A stretch of 64,000 nucleotides of DNA from Bathynomus jamesi (Eukaryota; Arthropoda; Malacostraca; Isopoda; Cirolanidae): assembly GCA_023014485.1 (NCBI GenBank), contig JAJOZX010000936.1, positions 907,001 to 971,000 on the forward strand, read 5' to 3'. Both the position numbers and the translations under genes were made by a program. Positions within the stretch are counted from its first letter, which is position 1. Each line of letters begins with the position of its first letter. This document shows positions 1 through 10,613 of the stretch, piece after piece. Under the pieces are notes generated by a model, which did no database searches, was not told where the DNA came from, and worked only from the letters and a program-made list of their open reading frames with translations.

Positions 1-79
1 TATCCACCTGAAGAGGATGCCAGTGGGCATCGAAACTGTTGTGGAAATAAACTCTGTCTATTAGAGTGGGTTTTAATTA

Positions 80-2442
80 CACTGGCCAACAAAATGAAAC
101 TTTTTTTTCTCATCACAAACATGATCACACTTTTCTTAATGCATTTTTCACGCTGATTCCGAATCTGGTTTTATGTTTTTTCTAGCACGTATAGTTATAT
201 AGATACACTGGTTTTGATATTTTTAAGTTTTTGATATTGCTATAAGAAAATTTATGGATGTATAGATCACACTTAGGAATGCTAAACAACAAATACATCA
301 TATACCTTATTCAATGTACTTATAAATAAAGAATATATACATTATTTTATTAAAAGCGCTGAGTGTGTGATTTCCTTTTGCAAATTTGGCCTGGATTGTC
401 ACGATACAGCATCCAACAATGGTCCGCCATCATGCTTTCATTCCAATATCCTTGGTAGCGCTTCTCCATCATCTGAATATCTTGATGGAAGCGCTCTCCT
501 TGCTCGTCACTCACTGCACCAAGGTTTTCAGGAAAGAAATCTAAGTGGGAATGCAGGCAGTGAATTTTTAACGACATTCGACACTCCATTTCTTTGAAGG
601 CATCAAGGAGGTTCTTGACTCCATCCTTATATGCAGGTGACTTGTTGCTTCCAAGAAAGTTTTCACATATCCATTTGAACGCCAGCCAAGCCTTAATTCC
701 AGCGGACTTAGGACTTTTTCAAATTCAGTGTCATTCAAAACCTCCCTTATTTGTGGCCCAACAAAAATTCCTTCCTTCAATTTTGCTGCAGTAACCTTCG
801 GAAATTTCCTTGAAAGGTATTGGAACCCTTCAGAATTGACTTTACCCATTGCTTTAACAAAATTCTTCATTAAACCAAGTTTAATGTGAAGAGGTGGCAG
901 ATAGATCTTTGGGATCCACTAAAGGGACAGATTGGACATTGCTTATCCCTGGGACATATGTATACCTAAGTGGCCAGTCACTTTTGGTGTAATGTTCTAT
1001 AGTGGCGCGACTGTCCCACAGGCAAAGGAAACAACAAAATTTTGTGAATCCTGACTGCATACCCATAAGCATTCCTATAACTTTTAGATCTCCACAAACA
1101 TTCCATTGATGACTGTCGTATTTGATTGTCTTAAGTAGTATATCCATATTGTCATGTCTCTTTTAGATGGACGGAATGGGCAATGGGGATGGATGGCATT
1201 ATATTACCATTATGCAAAAGAACTGCTTTCAGGCTTCTCTGCGACGAATCAATAAAGAGGCGCCACTCAGATGCCACATACGTCTGAGATATGGCTGTAA
1301 ATAGTCCATTGATGTCATGGCAATAACAGAGAGGACCGTCTACTGAAAAGAATGCTGTTAATTCAAAATTCTGCTTTCGGTAGTAACTAATACGAACATT
1401 GTTCTCAAGTAAATTGTTCTCCTTTAGTCTTGAGGCGAGAAGCTCTGATTTCTCTTTAGACAGCGATAAGTCTCTAACAAGATCATTCAACTGTCCTTGG
1501 GTTAACATTTTAGGCTCTAAATGTCTACCTTCAAAAGTGTACTCTGGTTCTGTAGATGGTCCGGAAACGCCAGTTGCACCTTCATCACTTTCCATGTCAT
1601 CTATGATAGAATCTAGCCTATCACTTGGGGGAATTGGAATGGGCAACGTTTCATCATGTTTTACTGGTCTACGTGCTGAATCCAAGTTTGGATATACAAT
1701 CTGGTGTTTGTTCTTGGCAGAAAACCCCATTAAGTTCACACTACAAAAATAACAGTCTTCATGATGATCTCTCGGCTCCCTCCATATCATGGGTATGGCA
1801 AATGGCATTGAAGCTTTCTTTTTGTTAAGCCAATCACGTAATCCATTTGAACAGCCAGAACAGATTTGATGTGGCACCCATGGTTTATCTTGGTCACCTA
1901 GATGGCAACCAAAGTATAGCTTGTATATTTTCTTAATGTCGGTTGTAATAATTCGTTGGTGTGTTTTAGTTGTCAACTGGCCGCATACGAAACAGAACTT
2001 GTCGGGGTCATTCTTACATTGTCGAGGCATGTTGACTGACCTGAGCAAACTATAAATTCAAAAAAAATGTACACCAACTTGACACAACAAGTTCTTGGAC
2101 TGGACTGATCTTTTGACACACAAAGCACGGCGTTGTTGCCTGAATCACAATGCTGCTAGACGTAAAAGCTCACACCTGAAATACATAAGATGTATAATTA
2201 AGATAATTGAAATAAATAAGATGAATAAACTAAAAAAACACAATAAAATAAACATAATCAGATGTTGAAATATTAGTATTTTGCCTATTTAAAATGGTTA
2301 AATCTGTGTAGTTATATATATGCCTTCATCTTGAAAACTATACATGCTAGAAAAAATCTGAATGCAGTTTTGAAATCAGCGTGAAAAATGCTATCCAGCC
2401 ACCACAAATTTTACTCTGATGAAAAATCTTTGTTGACCAGTG
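80..2442 (-). mobile_element. 2.36-kb DNA transposon with CACTGG termini, copy 1
   Basis: The left end reads CACTGGCCAACAAAA and the right end is the imperfect inverse (TTTGTTGACCAGTG). Further in, both ends share inverted blocks such as TTTTTCACGCTGATT and TTTTTCTAGCACGTATAG. The same element occurs in opposite orientation at 30522-32885 and is almost the same length. I could not find a clean target-site duplication; the flanks are ..AATTA and TTGTTA... The element holds one transposase-like reading frame. The protein matches my memory of a very abundant unnamed arthropod protein family, but I cannot place it in a named transposon superfamily. Confidence 0.8.
350..2048 (-). pseudogene. Transposase-like protein of the CACTGG element, frameshifted
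   Basis: The frame opens at 2048, or more likely at the Met at 2030 (MPRQCKNDPDKFC). The first about 110 residues are Cys/His-rich (CFVCGQ, CSGCSNG, CYFC) and look like zinc-binding modules. A middle block contains IAHSVHLKET and NVCGDLKVIGMLMG, then FCCFLC. The C-terminus contains HSHLDFFPENLGAVSDEQGE followed by RFHQD. Comparison with the second copy shows a 2-bp loss after HLKET (about 1150), another 2-bp loss near 910 and a 1-bp loss near 690, so no full protein can be made. The conserved acidic and His positions (SHLDFF, DEQGERFHQD) may be catalytic, but that is inference. The stop lies at 350-352. Confidence 0.75.
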
Positions 2443-3940
2443 TTGTTATATTTTGACCTTCACATAGAAAAAAGTGAAGTTTTTTGCATTTAATAATGGG
2501 AATTTTTACACAATTCCTAAAATGCTTAAAATACCTCAATGGTGCATGCTAATCCTTAATAATCCTGTGAAAAATTTGATTAAATTAATCACTAATTCAT
2601 TCATTCTACATCTTTGTGATTACGGAAACTGCGAATGTTTAACTGTAAAAAGGAGTTTTTCTAATTTGTAATTTGATTCAATAAAATTCTCATTCCCTAA
2701 ATTAAAACCTTCACAATGGATCTAAATTTTAATTTAAAAAACTAACAATTTTATCTTTTGTAAAGGAAAAATGTACTTTCGTCTTCAAAATCAGCCTCTT
2801 ATTCATGTAATTAAATTTTTCAACAAACAATATTCTGAGAACCAATTATTTAAGAACAAAAATCTTCGAACAAAGCATTCATCGATTCAAAACGAGTCTA
2901 CAACATTGAGCCTTAATGTAGGTTACCATTCTTACGTTGATATTAAAATCAAGCCTGCCAATTTCTTTTTCTTCTTAGTGAATCCTTGGGTGCAATCAGA
3001 AGTTATATAAATTATAATTTGAAAGTTTACATTATATTATGCTGCATATATAATGTGCCTCGTTTATTTGTATTTCTATTATTTTAAGATTGTCTCATTT
3101 TTTCATTTGTAATAACAGAAATTAAATTATAACTGATATTTCATCATGTATCGTTTATGCTTATTTACCACTTCTGTTTATCTATTATTTTCAAGATTAA
3201 CTCGGTTTTCATTTTTGATGACAAATTAATTAAATGCAACTTTGATTGTTTTCAAATATTTCTATTTATTTTCTTATTTTCTGTTGTAAAAATTGAAGTG
3301 AATCTCAAAGATTTTTGCCTGAAAAGCTGTCATGCTTCCCAGTGGTATATTCAGATAAGAATGCTCTGAATTAGACTACTTGCCACTAAAATACAAAATT
3401 AAACACTAACGCCAACATTCTGTAAATCTGTATGGATGTGATGTATACTTTATGTAATGTATTTTTTGTGAATAAAGATCGTTTGTTTCTTTGTTTTGTT
3501 TGGATATGGTAAATTTGCTGAGCAATTACTATATGACAGCCATACTAATAAGAATACTCATGATTAACTGTTATTAATGAGCAAAACCACTCCTAAAGCC
3601 TCAAACCTGAGATATCACAATCAGTCTTTATCTTTATTTAGCCACACATGACTCCACACTAACAATCAACCACTAGTTCTCGGTCACGCACTGTAAAATT
3701 AAACTGATCGGGGTCCTCTCTGACCTTGCAACAATGCTCGAGGGTTAAAAGTTCTCTCACTAATTTCTAAATACGAAAACTACGAAAAGACATTCATATT
3801 TACAATTCCAATTTCAACACACAAATATCTGATTACTATTCATTTATTATTCAACCTTATCTTCTGTCACTAAATACATATTCAAGATTTAAATTCCTAG
3901 ACATTTTCATGGTCTTCCATTTCAACTTTTACATATAAGC
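2443..3940. other. AT-rich stretch without recognisable genes
   Basis: About 1.5 kb of AT-rich sequence with only short chance ORFs. No repeat boundaries, tRNA or exon-like blocks were recognised. It probably lies in an intron of the minus-strand ORP9-like gene, because the next downstream exon was not found here. Confidence 0.5.
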
Positions 3941-3941
3941 T

Positions 3942-4142
3942 ATTGAATAGTAGACAGGTAACATAGAAGTGATAACACTGGAAACCCCTATTTCCCCACA
4001 GGGAGGAGGGTAACTGTGAACTCCTAACAATTACAGAGTAAGTGTCCAGCCATACTCCAACCACAGCAGAAGTAGGAGCCAAACCCAGTCCCTTTAGAGT
4101 CTGAGAGTAATCTCCAATCAACTGAACCACAGGGGCTCTGGA
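3942..4142 (-). repeat. tRNA-derived SINE-like element
   Basis: On the minus strand the head reads AGAGCCCCTGTGGTTCAGTT. An A-box-like TGGTTCAGTTGATTGG lies at 4129-4114 and a B-box-like GGGTTTGGCTCC at 4086-4075, at normal tRNA spacing. This is the layout of a pol III-transcribed tRNA-derived SINE. No anticodon arm can be trusted and there is no intact tRNA fold. Boundaries are approximate and no target duplication was found. Confidence 0.5.
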
Positions 4143-4285
4143 TGGTAGACACAATGTAATAATTTAATTCAACAGTTGGTCTGTGAAGTTTTAATTGTTT
4201 TTTACTCCTAATATTTAAATTTTTTAATGGCAGATATACATTTGTGACCATTTCCACACTTCATGGCAACCTAAACATGTCTTAC

Positions 4286-4504
4286 CTGCAACAGAACAAT
4301 GCAATGTTTGATTGATTCTAAAACTTGGTTCAAATTAGAGAGAATAAGCTGGCAGCGAGCTTTGTTGTTTGGATCTTCTGTTCTCTGACACTGTTCCTCC
4401 AAATGGTTTGCCTGATCAATGAGAAGCTGAAGGTAGGCATCACTTTCAGTCAACTTGCGATCAAAGTCAGCCATTGTTGGAAGAGGTTGATTTGGGTTCC
4501 ACCT
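4286..4504 (-). CDS. ORP9-like gene, exon after the PH domain (helical segment)
   Basis: This 219-bp exon has a clean acceptor (TTCTTTCAG, ending at 4505) and donor (GCAG|GTAAG, 4285-4281). It starts in phase 0, continuing from the exon at 5531-5608. It encodes DFDRKLTESDAYLQLLIDQ, then an amphipathic stretch rich in E, Q and N, and ends IKHCIVLLQ. In animal OSBPL9/ORP9 proteins the region after the PH domain reads FDKKLTEADAYLQ and later ESIKHCIVLLQ, so the match is specific. ORP9 proteins move sterol and PI4P between ER and Golgi/trans-Golgi membranes. The following exon would lie to the left and was not found, so it is probably outside the window. Confidence 0.88.
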
Positions 4505-4854
4505 CTGAAAGAATTAAAGGTTTTTTAACAAATAAAATACATATAAAAAGTCTGTTACTTAGTCATTAAGCTGCAAAATCTTAATATTTGGAAAGGTATC
4601 TGAAACTTGCATGTTTTTTTTTCCTGCAATCCTTATATACAGCATAATCTAAAATAATTTCAACTCAGACTCAGCACACTAAAATGTAACTACAGTGTTA
4701 CAGTAACTGGCAATATACAAGGTCAATATATCTTGTATATATATTGTGTATATATATATATCATAGTTAAGACATTGGTTAAATAGGGTAAAGAAACTAA
4801 TATCAAAATATATCACTACCAAGTCAAAAACTGTAAATCCTGTAAGGCTATATT

Positions 4855-5061
4855 GTGGCCACATCACACCACCACTTCCCACTAGATCAGCAAGATTAAG
4901 CAATGCTGAGTCTGTTCATTAGTTAGATGGGTGACCATCATCTGTGTTGAAATGTAGACCTTTGGATGGTTCAGATCCCACAAAATGGTGTAGATCTCCA
5001 TCATATAACCTTTGCCATTACAAAAGAGGTTAAACAGCCCCAAACACTATTATTATTATTG
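4855..5061 (+). repeat. 5S rRNA-derived (SINE3-like) sequence
   Basis: GTGGCCACATCACACCACCA aligns with the start of 5S rRNA. It is followed by CTAGATCAGCAAGATTAAGC and TTAGTTAGATGGGTGACCATC, which correspond to the 5S internal promoter (box A, intermediate element and box C, the AGCTAAGC...GGATGGGAGACC region). About 100 bp of 5S-like sequence is followed by unrelated sequence and an ATT-repeat tail (5048-5060). This is the layout of a 5S-headed SINE rather than a functional 5S gene. The 3' body was not recognised. Confidence 0.6.
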
Positions 5062-5530
5062 TAGAGCCTAAAGAATAAAAACGTGTAGCCTACCAAAAAT
5101 TACAGTATTCCCAGTGTTTTGGAAGTGCTGTAGAGTGTATCAAAATGAATAGGGTAAAAATTCAAAAGTTAATGGGGAAATGGAAATTCCAAATGAAACA
5201 AAATGTTTATGATTTATTACATCCAAATGGAAACTGTATAGGCTCAGTTTGAAGTTACATGATGATGGGGGGAAAGTGGGGAGCAAGTGGAATCAAATTT
5301 TTTCAGGGTGCCACAAAAGAATAGCCAATATTCATTGGGGTGCCTTGAGCCAGAAAAAGTTAGGAACCACTACATTATCCTTTTTCTCTTATCTCTGGCA
5401 TTAACTACTAAGACCAGTATTGTCAAAGCTCAGGTAAATTTCTTTCTGAATCACAGTACAATACAATTCAAACCTACTCTGCACTGGTGTGTTTGGTTGA
5501 ATCCTTTATCCCTTTACCTACCATACTTAC

Positions 5531-5608
5531 TCTTTGGGCTGCTGCATGCCTCAAAACAGTATCTTCCAAAGCTCGTATCCACTTCTCTCTCTCATCAGCA
5601 TCATGTGC
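5531..5608 (-). CDS. ORP9-like gene, exon with the end of the PH domain
   Basis: A 78-bp (26-codon) phase-0 exon with acceptor TTTTATTAG before 5608 and donor AGA|GTAAG after 5531. It encodes AHDADEREKWIRALEDTVLR followed by HAAAQR. This is the C-terminal helix of the PH domain, with the invariant Trp of that helix, and is close to the ARDADEREKWIHALE of OSBPL9. It joins in frame to the exons at 7878-8004 (upstream) and 4286-4504 (downstream). The PH domain of ORP9 binds PI4P and targets the protein to the Golgi. Confidence 0.92.
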
Positions 5609-5819
5609 CTAATAAAAAAACAAGTTGCAATATTTTTCCCTTAGCAGAACCTTAAGAATGGTTTAGCATTCTGTACTTAGCATTATCATTATTTTGGCCC
5701 TTTTATATGAAAGCAAGTTTTATTACAAATGTATAATTTATATCACTGACATTTATTAACTCAGTTTAGCCAAACTGTAAACAGACAGTTTACAGGTGTC
5801 CGTAAATTTTAGATTTACG

Positions 5820-7466
5820 GACAATTATTCAAAAACAATTGTTCGAAAGCAATTGTTCGAATAGCAATTGTTCGAATAACAAATGTTTGAAAGAAAAGTT
5901 GTTGGGGAAATAAAAAAAAGGAATGAGCTTCAAAATCTTCATTCAATAAAATATAAATACAAGCAGATACGTTACTTAAAGGTGATTTTTTTTATTTAAA
6001 AAATCAAACAGAATATTTAGTTCTATTTTAAAACATTAAAGTTTGTTTAAAAAAGGATAAAAAATATTTTGGTAAGAAATAAAAAAATCAACGCTTATTG
6101 AACTACACACTCAAATTATTTGCAACTGCACGTAAATAGTCCATCATATTTGTGTACTCTCCATAGGAAGTAACATACTTTTTTGTACTTTTGTTACCTA
6201 CACTGTATACCAGTTAATGCTTTTTCAATATTAATTTCATTTAAATCTTGTTCCCTTTTTAACCTAACCTAACCGCACCAATTTTGTGGTTGGTTGCCAT
6301 TCGAACATTTGGTTGGTTGGTTGCCATTCAACAACTTTTCTTTCAAACATTTGTTATGTCAAACATTTGTTATGTCAAACATTTGTTATGTCAAACATTT
6401 GTTATGTCAAACATTTGTTATGTCAAACATTTGTTATGTCAAACATTTGTTATGTCAAACATTTGTTATGTCAAACATTTGTTATGTCAAACATTTGTTA
6501 TGTCAAACATTGTTATGTCAAACATTGTTATGTCAAACATTTGTTATGTCAAACATTTGTTATGTCAAACAATTGTTATGTCAAACATTTGTTATGTCAA
6601 ACATTTGTTATGTCAAACATTGTTATGTCAAACATTGTTATGTCAAACATTGTTATGTCAAACATTTGTTATGTCAAACATTTGTTATGTCAAACATTTG
6701 TTATGTCAAACATTTGTTATGTCAAACATTTGTTATGTCAAACATTTGTTATGTCAAACATTGTTATGTCAAACAATTGTTATGTCAAACAATTGTTATG
6801 TCAAACAATTGTTATGTCAAACAATTGTTATGTCAAACAATTGTTATGTCAAACAATTGTTATGTCAAACAATTGTTATGTCAAACAATTGTTATGTCAA
6901 ACAATTGTTATGTCAAACAATTGTTATGTCAAACAATTGTTATGTCAAAAATTGTTATGTCAAACAATTGTTATGTCAAACAATTGTTATGTCAAACAAT
7001 TGTTATGTCAAACAATTGTTATGTCAAACAATTGTTATGTCAAACAATTGTTATGTCAAACAATTGTTATGTCAAACAATTGTTATGTCAAACAATTGTT
7101 ATGTCAAACAATTGTTATGTTCAAACAATTGTTATGTCAAACAATGTTATGTCAAACAATTGTTATGTCAACAATTGTTATGTCAAACAATTGTTATGTC
7201 AAACAATTGTTATGTCAAACAATTGTTATGTCAAACATTGTTATGTCAACAATTGTTATGTCAAACAATTGTTATGTCAAACAATTGTTTATGTCAAACA
7301 ATTGTTATGTCAAACAATTGTTATTCGAACAATTGCCATTCGAACAATTGCCATTCGAACAATTGCCATTCGAACAATTGCCATTCGAACAATTGCCATT
7401 CGAACAATTGCCATTCGAACAATTGCTATTTGAACAATTGCTATTTGAACAATTGCTATTTGTAAT
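5820..7466. mobile_element. Foldback-like element with one minisatellite arm
   Basis: 5878-5904 is a perfect 27-bp inverted match of 6329-6355 (CAACAACTTTTCTTTCAAAC...). Further out, the left arm (5827-5877) has three or four copies of CAATTGTTCGAA-type units, which are the inverse of the TTCGAACAATTG units at 7322-7460 on the right. The loop (about 5905-6328) is AT-rich and non-coding. The layout is that of a foldback element whose right arm expanded into a long tandem array while the left arm stayed short. No transposase or clear target duplication was found. Confidence 0.6.
6345..7466 (+). repeat. 16-bp minisatellite, three successive variants
   Basis: About 70 tandem units. They begin as TATGTCAAACATTTGT (about 6345-6765), switch to TATGTCAAACAATTGT (to about 7320) and end as CCATTCGAACAATTG-type units (7322-7466). 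A few units lack one or two bases. Because 16 is not a multiple of three and the unit lacks stops, all three forward frames stay open for about 390 codons and encode the same 16-residue repeat. They are not genes. Confidence 0.95.
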
Positions 7467-7877
7467 AATTAAAAATCAATAATTCTCTGATTAGTAAAGA
7501 ACTAAGTCAGATATATTGGTACACTTATTCACACTGTTTAGTGGGCATGTAAAGTAGCTCATCATTGTCAGCAAAAATGCATGCTGCCCTTAAAGTCTAT
7601 TTATGTATGCCTATATGTATGATACATGTTTTAAATAATGTACAAAAATTTTTGTTTGTTAAAAAATAAGAAAATTTAACTCAGTATAATTCATTTAATA
7701 ATGAGTATATTATTGGAAACTTAGCTGAAAACGTAAGTACCATCATGCTTCAGACATGTGGATAAAATTAATCTTAATTAGCTACCTATTTTCTAGAGCA
7801 AACTTTAAGATAGAAGATAAAGGTAATCCTCTTCTACCTGCCTACACTTCAGAAACTGAGCCACTTTCTTTTCTTAC

Positions 7878-8004
7878 CTGGAAATGAAATGTTTTTGCAT
7901 CAACAGTGATAGTAAATGTTGAATCATCATCATCATCAATTCCAACAACTGCTCCTTTCAAACGAACACAACCTCTTCGTGCCCCCCTGACCATTTTCTT
8001 TAGA
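7878..8004 (-). CDS. ORP9-like gene, PH-domain exon
   Basis: A 127-bp exon with acceptor CATTTCAG before 8004 and donor CCAG|GTAAG after 7878. It begins with the last base of a split codon and encodes [20 protein letters not shown], then [20 protein letters not shown] and FQ. The human OSBPL9 PH domain has the matching series [20 protein letters not shown] and [16 protein letters not shown]. The basic RRGCVRL strand is the part that contacts phosphoinositide. The upstream exons with the first PH strands must lie to the right and were not recognised, so the intron upstream of this exon may span most or all of the remaining window. Confidence 0.93.
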
Positions 8005-8529
8005 CTGAAATGGAAATTGATATTGGTAGTTCTGGTCTATATATAAAAAGCATGAAAGTGTAAGACCCTCAATGAACTGTGAATAAAAAGGAATTTCCAC
8101 AAGACCTGAAAACAGTGGAGAACTTTCAAATTTTTAAGTTCACTTAAATTTTCCAAGAAAATATGGTCACAGACAGGTTTGGCCAAAAATGGTTTTATTG
8201 GAAAAAACCCAACCCACCTGGGTTTTATTGGGTATTTTTGGGGGTTTTATCAGGTTTTCTCAAGTTTTCTATAGCTAATACAAGAAAAGTGTATAATAAA
8301 CTTTAAAAACTGGCCTTTAAAATGTTGTGTGTTTATATACGTACAGTATTTATTCATTGTTCTTGACAATGATTGTTGCTATTTTGTTACAGATACATAT
8401 AGATGATTTTTAAAAATATAACTTAGATATAATAGCTAAAGCTTAGTATTACCAGTATCTATATGGAGTTATTTTTATTTAACACTAAGAATTTAAGAAA
8501 CCATGCCATTTGTTGCTGAAAATGGTAGA

Positions 8530-9332
8530 AATCTTCTCATGAGTGGGCCAATGTCATACGAGTTGAAGGAAGCTCAAAAGTGAAATGCAAACATTGTGGA
8601 ATGGAATTAAGTTCTAAAATTGAGAGAATCAAAACACATTTACAAAAATGTATAGAAAGAAATGAAAATCCTCCAACTCATGATCAAGTTGCATTAAATA
8701 TTTCATCTGAATCATCAGTTTCTGAACTATCATTTGATTCATTTCTATCATCACCATCAGCTTCTGGTGTCTCTGTCAACAGACCTGACAGTTGTTCTAC
8801 TTCTCAACCTCCAAAGAAGAAACCTAAATCTTTGTATTTCCCCCCATCAAGCAGTATTTGTAGTACTCCATTAAAGTCGAGATTGACCCAACTTCAGATG
8901 ACCAATTTTGTCATAAAGACAACAGAAAAAGAAAAGAAAATGCTTGATCTACAAGTTGCCAAGTTTTTCTACAGCAATGCAATAGCTCTTAATGCTGCTT
9001 GCAGCAAAGAATATAAACAAATGATGAATCTGTTAAGACCTGGGTATTGCACACCAACAAGAAAAGACCTAACAGATCTTCTGACTGAAGTACATGATGA
9101 AATAGAACAGAATCTGAGTAATGACTTAACAACAAATGCTAAAATAACTATGCTACAAGATGGATAGTCATCAGTGCGGAATAATCCCATCATTGCCACC
9201 TCAATCCACACTGATCACTCAACATTCCTGCTATCAATGACTGATTATAGATCAGAAAAGAAAACAGCAGAATATTGTTATGAACTTGCTATAGCTGCAA
9301 TAAATAAGGTCCAATGGAAATACAACAAAGAT
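8530..9332 (+). pseudogene. hAT/DUF659 transposase-like gene, first visible exon
   Basis: The frame from about 8540 gives EWANVIRVEGSSKVKCKHCG, a BED-type zinc finger whose His/Cys half (IERIKTHLQKC) follows. A Ser-rich linker leads into a DUF659-like block (LRPGYCTPTRKDLTDLLTEV ... NAKITMLQDG). The Trp codon after DG is a TAG stop at 9165-9167; the frame then continues SSVRNNPIIATSIH ... KKTAEYCYELA, ending at a GTGAGT donor (9333). DUF659 proteins are hAT transposases or host genes derived from them. The stop and later frameshifts mark this copy as dead. It lies antisense to ORP9 and upstream of its PH exon. Confidence 0.75.
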
Positions 9333-9488
9333 GTGAGTAATTTGAGTTCATTAAAATTTTAGAGATATTATTAACTAAAATAGCTCAAGTAAATAAAGTA
9401 CTGTAACTATAAAATCCTTGCAATACTATAATAATATGTATAAAATCCTTACAATACTATGATTATTTCTCTTTCTCATATTTTCAAG

Positions 9489-9687
9489 GTATTTGCAATC
9501 TGTACCATACTGATAATGAGCAAAATGAAGTGCATGAAAGAACTACTTCAGGAGAAATATCCTAACATTCTAACTTATGGGTGTTCATCTCATTACCTTA
9601 ATCTCCTGGAGAAAGAAGTTACACCTAATAGTATATTAAAACACAAATGAAATTCACAAGTATTTTCGCAGTCACCACCAGCCACAT
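9489..9687 (+). pseudogene. hAT/DUF659 transposase-like gene, second exon
   Basis: Acceptor TTTTCAAG lies at 9488 and donor CAT|GTAAGT after 9687. It encodes VFAICT, then (after frame changes) MKELLQEKYPNILTYGCSSH and YLNLLEKEVTPNSILKH. CSSHYLNLL carries the CxxH motif typical of hAT transposases. A second frameshift near 9645 is needed to reach EIHKYFRSHHQPH. The following intron (9688-14603) is filled by four transposons. Confidence 0.7.
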
Positions 9688-9705
9688 GTAAGTACCATAT
9701 ATATA

Positions 9706-10596
9706 CAGTAAACCCCCGTACAATGATCATTCACTTAACATTAATTCATTTTAACAATCATAAGGAATTAATACCATTTCCCACGTAACGATATCGTTAT
9801 CTCAACAGAATGATGCCTCAAGACCCGAAACTCCATTGTTTGCCACTGCCACTCCTTCGACATCGTTCGCTTTGCCTGATGACCATCCATCGACATCATT
9901 CGCTTCGCCTGATGATCCGCCAATGCTTTCCCTAAGAGAGGGAGAGTTGGAGGAGTTAGACTCTCCTCTCCCTCCTTTGATGTAGGGGATGATGATGAGT
10001 GTTAATCATCCTCTCATATCGCTGCTAGACCACACGTAATGACAATGGACATGGCAATGGAACAGCAATGGCAATGGCTACGATCAACAAGGAGCTTGGT
10101 GAATGTTAGCATTTTACAATATGTATGTGATAAATAAATATGTATGTGATAAATAAGATAAATACATACTGTATTTATTTCATTTACCATTTATCTCATT
10201 ATAATTTAGCAGAGCTGGGCACTTGCGGTTTTTTTTGCGGTACTGCGGTACTACCGCACTACCAAACCGGGACCGCATAACGCAGTACCGCAAAGGATCG
10301 CTGAAAGTACAGCCTGTACTTTCAGCGATCCTTTGCGGTACTGCGTTATGCGGTCCCGGTTTGGTAGTGCGGTAGTACCGCAGTACCGCAAAAAAAACCG
10401 CAAGTGCCCAGCTCTGTAATTTAGTATTCTCTGTGTTTTAGTTCATACACACACGCTTCAGCTACACACACAACATTTTTGCGATGCTAATGAACGTATC
10501 CCCATTGAAACCATGTTATAAAGCCCCCGCTTAGCAATAAATTCACTTACATTAACATTTTATGGAACGTAACCCCATCATTAACTGGGGGTTGAG
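9706..10596. mobile_element. Tigger/pogo-type element, internally deleted
   Basis: TA-flanked termini: CAGTAAACCCCCGTACAATG on the left and, inverted on the right, CTCAACCCCCAGTTAATGA. The internal part at about 9800-9980 keeps a frame ending MLSLREGELEELDSPLPPLM and a stop, which resembles the acidic tail of a pogo/Tigger transposase. The rest of the transposase is missing. A hAT MITE is inserted at 10210-10416. Confidence 0.65.
10210..10416. mobile_element. Perfectly palindromic hAT-type MITE (207 bp)
   Basis: The element starts CAGAGCTGGGCACTTGCGG and ends with the exact inverse. Both arms (103 bases each, single C at 10313 as the centre) match without a mismatch that I can see, including an 8-base T run on one arm and an 8-base A run on the other. 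It is flanked by the 8-bp target duplication TAATTTAG (10202-10209 and 10417-10424), the length made by hAT transposases. Confidence 0.92.
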
Positions 10597-10613
10597 TATA
10601 TATATATATATAT

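Noticed and set aside
3897..4257. Two minus-strand ORFs as ORP9 exons
   Set aside because: They overlap the tRNA-type SINE, lack good splice sites and show no ORP similarity.
4679..4903. Short minus-strand ORF near 4.8 kb
   Set aside because: Overlaps the 5S-derived repeat and an AT-rich TATA tract; no conserved features.
6345..7466. Possible CRISPR array
   Set aside because: Units are contiguous without spacers, and the context is eukaryotic.
6284..7482. Three overlapping forward ORFs of about 380-398 codons
   Set aside because: They are the same 16-bp minisatellite read in three frames, with no start context or homology.
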